Assembly: GCA_010093485.1 (NCBI GenBank)
Contig: MU001492.1
Location: 2,031,122 to 2,095,121, forward strand
Source of the DNA: Karstenula rhodostoma CBS 690.94
Lineage: Eukaryota > Ascomycota > Dothideomycetes > Pleosporales > Didymosphaeriaceae
Direction: 5' to 3'
DNA: 64,000 nucleotides
Positions 57,047-64,000 of this stretch are shown here, one piece after another; the first letter of the stretch is position 1; each line of letters starts with the position of its first letter. A model generated the notes under the pieces. It was not told the origin of the DNA and ran no database searches. It worked only from the letters and a program-made list of their open reading frames with translations. The translations under genes and the position numbers were made by a program.

Positions 57047-58438
57047 TGCGAGTTGTCTCCCGCTTGTATCGAGGACTGTAATCCGGGCCAGCGATACCAA
57101 TCAACTGTTTCGAATGGACTGTTGGTCGAATGATGGAGGTAAACAGCTGAAAAATCCGAAACGCAAAGCGACAGTATATATAGCGATAGAGAGCAATTAC
57201 TCTGGATCAGCCGTCTCGAAATATTACTTTCTCCGTAGGCTTAGGCGTGTGAGTAAAGTTTGAGGTCGCCGACAGCTCCGCCGCAGGAACAAAGTAAGAG
57301 AACAAAGCATCATGAAATGGCGCCTTTCTGGCTACATTACATGCCTCGGTCCAACAAAAAAAGATCTCGTTATGCAATGTTTGTATAGAAATGATTGGCT
57401 TTTGAGGACGGGGCATCGCAGAGGCCTCGCATTCTAAAGGCGTCCGGGGATGGTGTCTGTCTGATTCGGCGTTGCTATAAAGACCTTTGTTCAGTTTCAT
57501 GATTGGTTAATTGAAAGGCTGAGGATTGTAAAGGGGGGACAGAAAGTTGCAATTGATTTGTTTCAAGGCAGCCTCGGTGTCCCGTATACCCTCAATCAAA
57601 CCGGCTTGAATAGCGCCAAGAAATCGAATCATTCGGGCACATTACCCAACCGCCAGACCACCTTGTCCTGTGACACAGGCGAGGGATGATTCCGCAGCTC
57701 TTCCAAAGCTCGCTCCGTCTCGGTGTGGTCGATGTAAAGGTTGGTGAAACAGGAGCAACTATCTCTGTGGAGTTCGTTGGAGAGAAAGGCACCCATGCTA
57801 GCGGCGTGGACGTAGGTCACAGGGTTTGTCCACGCCATAGAGCGCGCGGCGTCCAAGATGAAATTGATATCAAGATTGCTGATGCCATGTCCGAATGCGC
57901 GGCATGGGAATCCGTACGTATTCATCGCAGGTGCTCAAGGTATGATGCACGAATGATATTCCCATAAAGTCTTCGCGCTGAATATGCTCTGATGAAACGA
58001 AACGTTCATGGGCGAGTCGGTTTAGTGCCTGTTGGGATGCTGGCTGTCACTTTCAGGTTTCTGGTGGCAGGTGCCATGGCTCTTTCGTATCAGCAACTGG
58101 AATGTAGAAGGCATATTCAACCGTCCAACCCGAATCGAAAACCAAGAAACGGGCGGTGTCGGTTGCCACAGCCACATATGCGAAGACTGATTACGAAGTT
58201 GGAGAAGAGTGAATTTGGACATACCCGGCGGAGCTTAAGCACCTCCGCATCTATGCACGGGCCAGCCCGTTCGACAGGGCTGAAACTACCCGTGTCCTTT
58301 CGATCAAGTGCATGCGAACACGACACCCGAAGTCGTCGCTCCCTTGCCTGCCTGCCTCCCCCACACGTTCTTTATTCTTGCACTTGTCGTACTGGGCCTG
58401 CTGCGCCCTCTCTGCGCGACGCGCCAATTGACGGCACC
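57047..58438. other. Intergenic with one doubtful ORF
   Basis: A 98-codon minus-strand frame (57925-57629) is the only candidate and is listed separately. Otherwise the stretch holds the divergent promoters of the BRCT and ERV41 genes. Confidence 0.45.
57629..57925 (-). CDS. Doubtful 98-aa ORF
   Basis: I do not recognise it. It begins MNTYGFPCRAFGHG and contains NPVTYVHAASMGAFLSNE, a composition that looks more protein-like than its neighbours' shadows. It could be an exon, a decayed gene fragment or chance. No splice partners were found. Confidence 0.2.
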   Translation of the reverse strand: MNTYGFPCRAFGHGISNLDINFILDAARSMAWTNPVTYVHAASMGAFLSNELHRDSCSCFTNLYIDHTETERALEELRNHPSPVSQDKVVWRLGNVPE

Positions 58439-59790
58439 ATGAACGGCTTCACAGAGCACGGCCTCGACGAGGACTCGTTTGGAGCGTCCAAGGGTGGAAT
58501 AGCAAGCTTCGATGCTTTCCGTGAGTAATCTATGCTCTTTCCGTGATCGCTGGCTCTCGTGGTTCGATGCAGAGCGCAACTACTCTTCTAGCGATGCGAG
58601 CTTGCGTGTGCGCCCAAGATGCGACAGCTACTGACACCACCTGGTAGCCAAAACCAAGAAGACCTATCTCACGCGCGGCCGCGACTCCTCCTCGTGGACT
58701 GTTCTCCTCCTCTGCACATGTATCTACCTCTCCTGGTCCGAAATATCTCGCTGGTGGGCCGGTCAAACCACGCAAACCTTCTCCGTTGAGAAGGGCGTCG
58801 CTCACGACATGCAAATAAACATCGACATCGTCGTCGCAATGAAGTGCGCAGACCTGCATATCAACATGCAGGATGCAGCAGGTGACCGGACACTAGCAGG
58901 AGACTTGCTGCGGAAAGACTCGACCTACTTCACGCAGTATGGAAAGGGAGCGCATGCTCTTGGTCAAGGCCAGGATGGCCTGCCAGGCTGGGAGGACATG
59001 TGGGATGTGCATGACCAGCTCGGTGCGGCAAAGAAGCGGAAGAAGTTCCCCAAGACCCCGCGCAGGAGGGGAGAGGGCGATTCGTGCCGCATCTTCGGCA
59101 GCTTGGACGGCAACAAAGTGCAGGGCGATTTCCACATCACTGCGCGAGGCCACGGATACCGGGAGTTCGGCGAGCATCTGGACCACGGGCGTACGTACCC
59201 GTACATTGGAAAGCGAGCACAAACAATGCTAACCATGACTGACAGGCTTCAACTTCTCCCACCACATCCAGGAACTGTCATTCGGCCCGTACTACCCCTC
59301 TCTCGTCAACCCTCTCGACAACACCGTCGCCACAACCGAAGACCACTTCTACAAATTCCAGTACTACCTCTCCATCGTGCCCACCATCTACACCGATGAC
59401 GCCTCCCTCCTCCCGCTCCTCGAAGCCGTAAACCGCGACACCGACCACCCAGCCAAACACGTCTTCCACTCTTCCCACGCCGTCAAGACCAATCAGTACG
59501 CCGCGACCTCGCAATCACACAAAGTTTCCGAGATGAACATCCCGGGCATCTTCGTCAAGTTCGATATCGAGCCCATCACTCTGACCGTGGCCGAGGAGTG
59601 GGGCGGTTTCTTCCGCCTCGTTGTCAGGCTCGTCAATGTCATCAGTGGCGTTATGGTGGCCGGTGGATGGTGCTGGCAGATGTTTGATTGGGGCATGGAG
59701 ATCTGGGGGCGCAAGAAGAAGAGTCGCGGTGAAAACATGGGTATGCTGAGGACGTTCAGCAGTGGGAAAGAGAAGATGGCATTTGACTAA
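58439..59790 (+). CDS. erv41: ER-Golgi vesicle protein Erv41
   Basis: Exons 58439-58520, 58648-59190, 59246-59790 join to 389 aa. A short cytosolic N-terminus (ending FDAFPKTKKTYLTRG) leads to the first membrane span (WTVLLLCTCIYLSWSEI). The lumenal domain starts VEKGVAHDMQINIDIVVAMKC, the signature of ERGIC_N/COPIIcoated_ERV proteins, and includes SCRIFGSLDGNKVQGDFHIT and FNFSHHIQELSFG. The second span (FRLVVRLVNVISGVMVAGG) is near the C-terminus. Erv41 partners Erv46 as a retrieval receptor cycling between ER and Golgi. Introns are 127 and 55 nt. Confidence 0.92.
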
Positions 59791-60299
59791 GGGCTATGCA
59801 GGCACTGCAATTAGACGAGGCGTTGTATGGGCGCTTGTGGGTGGCCGTGATACCAGCCAGTGGTGTGATATGAGAGCATTTGTGGCGTTTGGGCATGGCT
59901 GTGCGTGGAGTATATAAATTCCGATATTTGATCGTTGTGTCAATACATGTTCTATCCTTCACAAGCGTGCTATTGCTGTGACAGCTGCTGAACATGCTCG
60001 ATTTGCTTTGAGCAAAGTCTGGAAGCTATCTCGGTACGCTGCTTCGCACATGGTATCCCTGATCGCGAAGAATACAGTACGTGAACTGAACGCCATGCTC
60101 TAAAATGCCCTCAGATATCGTATCGCTCGTAAAATGCTCTGGTCTTTCCAAACATGTCTCCATGGTCGGACAGCATGCAGCTAGGCTATGCCAGCTCCAG
60201 CAGGACCCGCGAGTCGCAGGACATCCGGTCGCTCCAATGTACACTCCCTTCATCCACAGGTATGAGGTAGACCTGTTTCAGACGTATCCCGGAAGTTCC
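59791..60299. other. Convergent intergenic region
   Basis: 3' UTRs of erv41 and of the second BRCT gene. Nothing else seen. Confidence 0.5.
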
Positions 60300-62154
60300 T
60301 CAGCTGTTCCGACCACGGCCCTTCTTCGCAGCCTTCACAGGCTTCGGCTCCTCAATCTGCACCCGAAACTCCTCGCTAGCCAGATCCACTTCGCCCACCA
60401 CAATACTATGCGTCAGAAAGTCCTTCGTATAACACGTGTGCCCGACCTCTAGCAACGCGGGTACATCCTTGTCGCCCTCCGCCTCAGCCAGGAAGATTGA
60501 CGCTTTCTCATACAGGTCTTTCCCACCGGGCTTCTTGCTCACGACGCGGCGCGCGCCGACAGCTTTGCATAGCTTCTCCATGTCGGCGAAGGCGGTCTTG
60601 TAGTGTGCTTTTAGCGCGGGCGTGAAGAAGATGGTATAGCTTTCGAGGAGGCGATTTTGCGGGATTTTCCAGACGGGCTCGAGGTCGGGGGGTTTGTAGA
60701 GGTCGAGTGGGAGGAAGCGGCCGGCTTTGGCCGAGTCCATGAGCCATTTGTCGGTTACGATGGGGGTGCCTCCGGCGACGGCTTGCAGAAGCTTGGACGT
60801 CTTGAGGAGGGTGCCTTCCTTGATGCTGGCGGAGGTGTTAGCAAGAGTGTGGGTGCAGTGGTAGGACGGACGGCTAAATTTATCAAGGCAAGAGGTCGAG
60901 ACATGCTTGGAAATGAGCGGTAGGTGACTTACCAAAGGATGTTGCAGTCGCCTTCTACAGAGTCGACAATGTTTCCTCCGCTCTTCTTGAGCCATCTTAC
61001 GAATGTGGAATTCGGTTGGATAGTGGAGTTGCTGAGCGCAACACGAGGTTTGGGGCCGTCGTAGTCGCCCTCCACATTGACGGGCGAGCCTGCAATTGAG
61101 CTTTGCGTGCTACGCTGGCTTCGCGACGGGGTCGAGTCCTTGATTGCAGATTCTCGCTTTTTACCCTTGATGGCGGTTTTGCGAGCAGTCTGCACGGGAG
61201 TGGTAATCGTGTTGCTGTCGCTGTCGTTATCAACCTTCCTGCGCTTGACAGTACGGGCAGATGGGCTGCTGGTTTCCTCTTCCAAAGCCGGGCTTGGTCG
61301 CTTCGAAATCTGGACCTTGGGATGGCGCGACGATTTTCGGAGCTCGGGCTTTCCGTTGTCGTCTTCCATCTCCGCGTGAGTCGGCTCCTCAGCTTCAGCT
61401 AGGTCATTAGCAATGCTATTGTTCTGAGGGGCTGCGGAGTAAACGGTGGCAGCGACTACAGAGTCATCTTTCTTCAGTTCGGGAGGTCCTAACCGAGAAG
61501 ATAGTCCGACAGCATCACCAACGCGATCTATCGTCGGCGTTTCCTGGATGATCTCGGAGCGTGATGCCGACATATGTGGCGTCGAGCGCAGGATTTGAGA
61601 TTTGCCGACGCTGGGGACCACGGTGTTATCGAGGTCCTCATCATCGTCTTCGGTTTCATCCTCGGCCTGGACGGCTTCAGTGCTTTCAGCTGGGTTATCT
61701 TTCTTCTCTGAAGACTGCACTTGAATTTGCGGCGGAGTCCAGATCAATGTGAGAGTTCCCGAGACATTTGGCGAAGTAATCCTATCTTGACTTCGAACGA
61801 TGGTTGTCTCTATACGGTTGTCGGTCTTTGCTTGGAGCAGAAAACCTTCTGCTGGCGGATTGCTACTGCCGTTCTTGTGGGGTCTGGCTGGACCAGCTGG
61901 CGATATTCTCAGGACTTCATTTCCAGCTTCCAACTTTGCACCGTACGACTGTACAGCTATGCCATGTGAGTTGTCGGTCTAGGTACACTTTTTTCGCAGA
62001 TATACGTACCGAGTATACCCAGAATGAGAGCTGGGTCGTCCGGTGCGGCGCGCACGGCGGACAGCCCAGTATCCCCAGTCACAATGTAGAGCGTCTCGCC
62101 TGCGGGAGCAGGATAGCTCTGCTGGCCATCGTTGGAGTTGACGGCCCAAGGCAT
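60300..62154 (-). CDS. BRCT-domain protein (C-terminal BRCT)
   Basis: Exons 62154-62010, 61956-60933, 60873-60300 join to 580 aa. The N-terminal ~120 residues form a beta-rich block (ETLYIVTGDTGLSAVRAAPDDPALILGIL, then VLRISPAGPARPHKN) whose layout could be a divergent FHA-like or other beta-sandwich domain. An acidic, disordered middle follows (EDETEDDDEDLDN) with KRP/KKRE-type nuclear signals. The C-terminal ~245 residues carry a BRCT domain (RVALSNSTIQ, FVRWLKKSGGNIVD, TLLKTSKLLQAVAGGTPIVTDKWLMDS) and a probable second one (SYTIFFTP, EVGHTCYTKDFLTHSIV). N-terminal adaptor plus tandem BRCT resembles DNA-damage mediators. Function is inferred only. Confidence 0.8.
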
Positions 62155-63114
62155 TGTTGAAACGCGTTAGAGTGAGCAGTCGTCAACGCGAGCACGCGGT
62201 GTCACCTGAACACGAGTCGATTGCCACTAACCGACCACGCTAACGCTAAAGTGCTTAGCCCGCGTGTGCGCCTGCGCAGTCCGCCCCTCACCATTCACTG
62301 GGACTGTGAGCCTCACAGCTCTCACATACGGCGTCATCCAGGCAAAGCCATCACGCTCACTTTCCCCATCACAACGCGGCTATACCGTAGTAGCCGTCGC
62401 TTAGCTCGTCTACCCGTTTCAACGCTAGGGCCAGGGCGTCTAAAGAACAATACTAAGCGCCCTTTGGCATGAACCATGGCTTCACAGACCGGAAACGGAT
62501 AACCTCGACTTGCAGACGTGTCGAATACTATCGGGCCTTCGAAATTACTGCAAGACAGGAGTGAATTCGATGGAAACTCTGGAGCTAGTTTGAGTCACGT
62601 CGAGGTTCTTAGTATTGTGCGTGGAACAGCGGGATGGGCCTGCCGCGAAACAGCATCACAGTGCTCGATGATGGGCAAATATTGTTCACAGCTCTGCCGT
62701 GAAGCTTCAAGGATGGTGAAGTGATTGGTAGTCCGTTGCTAATATTGTTTGCTTCTTCCCCAGCTCCGTTTCGTGTAACAATATTGCTGGAGTACTCCAG
62801 CTCCAGGAGTACAATTGTACGATTTAATATTGTTCGCGGCGCCTTGCTACAGCATAAGTTCTGTCTTTCCAGCTCTCGCTCCTTCTCTTTTTCTTCGTCA
62901 GCTCTCTTCTACTTATAATCTACGCTCTTGCAAGTCTTCCGATCTCCCACAGCTCTGGTCCCGAACCCTGCAACGGATAAATAGCCACCCACACTTCATC
63001 GTCTTTATCCTCCAAGCCCGGGGGCCATACTTCAGACACTTTCATCCGCACTTTGTTCAAACTTCTGTCTTATCTCTCGACATCTCACTCGGAAACTGCA
63101 ATCCTCTACACGCC
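62155..63114. promoter_or_regulatory. Upstream region of ste2, with repeated short motifs
   Basis: No gene. Six CAGCTC(T/C) heptamers between 62689 and 62956, four AATATTG(T/C) motifs (near 62678, 62741, 62780, 62826), two palindromes at 62787-62800 and 62809-62820, and TATAAT at about 62914. The left part carries the promoter of the BRCT gene. Confidence 0.6.
62787..62820. promoter_or_regulatory. Two adjacent perfect palindromes
   Basis: CTGGAGTACTCCAG (14 bp, 62787-62800) and GTACAATTGTAC (12 bp, 62809-62820), each its own reverse complement, separated by 8 bp. They lie about 300 bp upstream of the ste2 ATG and could be binding sites for dimeric factors. Confidence 0.6.
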
Positions 63115-64000
63115 ATGTCGGACCCACTTCCGCCTCCCGAGGACGTCTACTCGCAGGAGCTTGTCCTGTATGCACCCGATGGCTCGCAGTTCACCACTTC
63201 AATGGTCGAGATCGATTGGCTGCGTCACTTTGGGGTCCGAGTTGCCATCAATTGGGCCACCCAGATTGGCGCGTCTGTCACCCTGCTTCTGGTGCTGCTC
63301 CTCCTGACCCGGCGCGAGAAGCGAAACTCCTCGATCTTCATCATGAATTCGCTTTGCCTGGTTCTCAACACTATTCGCTCGGTTCTCCAGTGTGTCTACC
63401 TCACAACCCCCTACTTCCACCCCTACGCCGTGATCGCCAACGATTACGCCCGCGTCTCTCCTGCACACCGCGCTCTCACCGTCGCATCCAACGCGATCAC
63501 GCTCGTACTCGTCGTGAGCATCTTGATCTCTTTGAGCCTTCAGGTATGGGTCGTCTGCATCACCGCGAAGAAGCTGCAGAAGTGGATCATCATGGCCGTC
63601 ACCTCTGTTTCCGCTCTTGTCGCGATCGGTTACCGCTTTGCCGTCATGGTCATCAGCAACAAGCAGACAATGAAGGATGAGGGCATGGAATACTACAATG
63701 GACTGGTGAATGACATGTACATCGCATTCGCTGTCGCTGTCTGGGCGTACTGCGCGGTATTCACATACAAGCTGGGTCACGCTTTGCTAGAGCGCAAGCG
63801 GCTCCGTATGACGCAGTTTGGTCCGATGCAAATCATCTTCATCATGGGCTGCCAGACAATGATCATTCCAGGTAAGCCTGCCTCCCTTATACTAAACTGT
63901 TCAAGTGCTAATGACTTCCAGCTATTTTCACCTGCCTCAACTTCTACGACTCAGTTCCCGAGCTCGCTTCCCAGAGCATCACCGTCATCTGCATATTCCT
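63115..64000 (+). CDS. ste2: Alpha-type pheromone receptor Ste2 (GPCR), 3' end beyond window
   Basis: Exon 1 is 63115-63871, intron 63872-63922 (51 nt, GTAAGC...CTTCCAG), and exon 2 runs off the right edge. About 278 residues are visible. After a short extracellular N-terminus come membrane spans: INWATQIGASVTLLLVLLLL (I), SLCLVLNTIRSVLQCVYL (II), AITLVLVVSILISLSLQVWVV (III), WIIMAVTSVSALVAIGYRFAV (IV), YIAFAVAVWAYCAVFTYKL (V). Then FGPMQIIFIMGCQTMIIP|AIFTCL (VI) resembles the LIMSCQSLLVPSI region of yeast Ste2, including the conserved Pro. The family binds peptide pheromone and signals through a heterotrimeric G protein to the mating MAPK cascade and chemotropism. Confidence 0.9.
   Translation, partial: MSDPLPPPEDVYSQELVLYAPDGSQFTTSMVEIDWLRHFGVRVAINWATQIGASVTLLLVLLLLTRREKRNSSIFIMNSLCLVLNTIRSVLQCVYLTTPYFHPYAVIANDYARVSPAHRALTVASNAITLVLVVSILISLSLQVWVVCITAKKLQKWIIMAVTSVSALVAIGYRFAVMVISNKQTMKDEGMEYYNGLVNDMYIAFAVAVWAYCAVFTYKLGHALLERKRLRMTQFGPMQIIFIMGCQTMIIPGKPASLILNCSSANDFQLFSPASTSTTQFPSSLPRASPSSAYS

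Overview
The window is chromosomal DNA from a filamentous ascomycete (Pezizomycotina, probably a dothideomycete). The genes carry many short introns of about 47-90 nt with GTRNGT donors. The gene content is typical of these fungi: a trifunctional trpC, Zn2Cys6 and homeodomain regulators, a HET-domain gene, an NRPS-like adenylation enzyme, a VAO-type flavoenzyme, a GH76 mannanase and a Ste2-type pheromone receptor. I assembled the exon structures by reading frame, splice sites and family motifs. All multi-exon models given here keep an open frame, but none has been tested against transcripts.

Layout. 0-2.8 kb: the 3' part of a GPI-anchored, Ser/Thr-rich surface protein and a BTB/POZ-like protein. 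2.8-5.4 kb: a gene-poor stretch with a 39-bp repeat element framed by 15-bp direct repeats, then a HET-domain pseudogene broken by two in-frame stops. 5.5-11.8 kb: three minus-strand genes, namely an AAAP amino-acid transporter (6 exons), a secreted metallophosphoesterase and a multi-spanning membrane protein. 13-16.7 kb: an orphan ORF and a basic nuclear protein with a SAP-like segment. 16.7-20.3 kb: a co-oriented pair of flavoenzymes (aromatic-ring-hydroxylase-type monooxygenase and vanillyl-alcohol-oxidase-type oxidase). 21.4-23.1 kb: an F-box protein. 25.3-35.6 kb: accessory-looking genes, namely a stand-alone NRPS-like adenylation domain, a DUF1993 protein, a GH76 enzyme and a divergent Zn2Cys6 regulator/MFS transporter pair.

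36-64 kb is more house-keeping. It holds NUP188 and trpC diverging from a shared promoter with a CPC1/GCN4-type site, two small disordered (stress-type) proteins, an NmrA-like protein, a homeodomain regulator, a BRCT protein, Erv41, a second BRCT protein with a C-terminal BRCT region, and the 5' part of the pheromone receptor ste2 at the right edge.

The least explained signals are: a dispersed repeat present as two ungapped 78-bp copies about 30 kb apart plus a 39-bp core copy; the repeated short motifs and two perfect palindromes upstream of ste2; and the A-domain gene that ends immediately after motif A10, without carrier or release domains. I saw no tRNA, rRNA, CRISPR or intact transposon.
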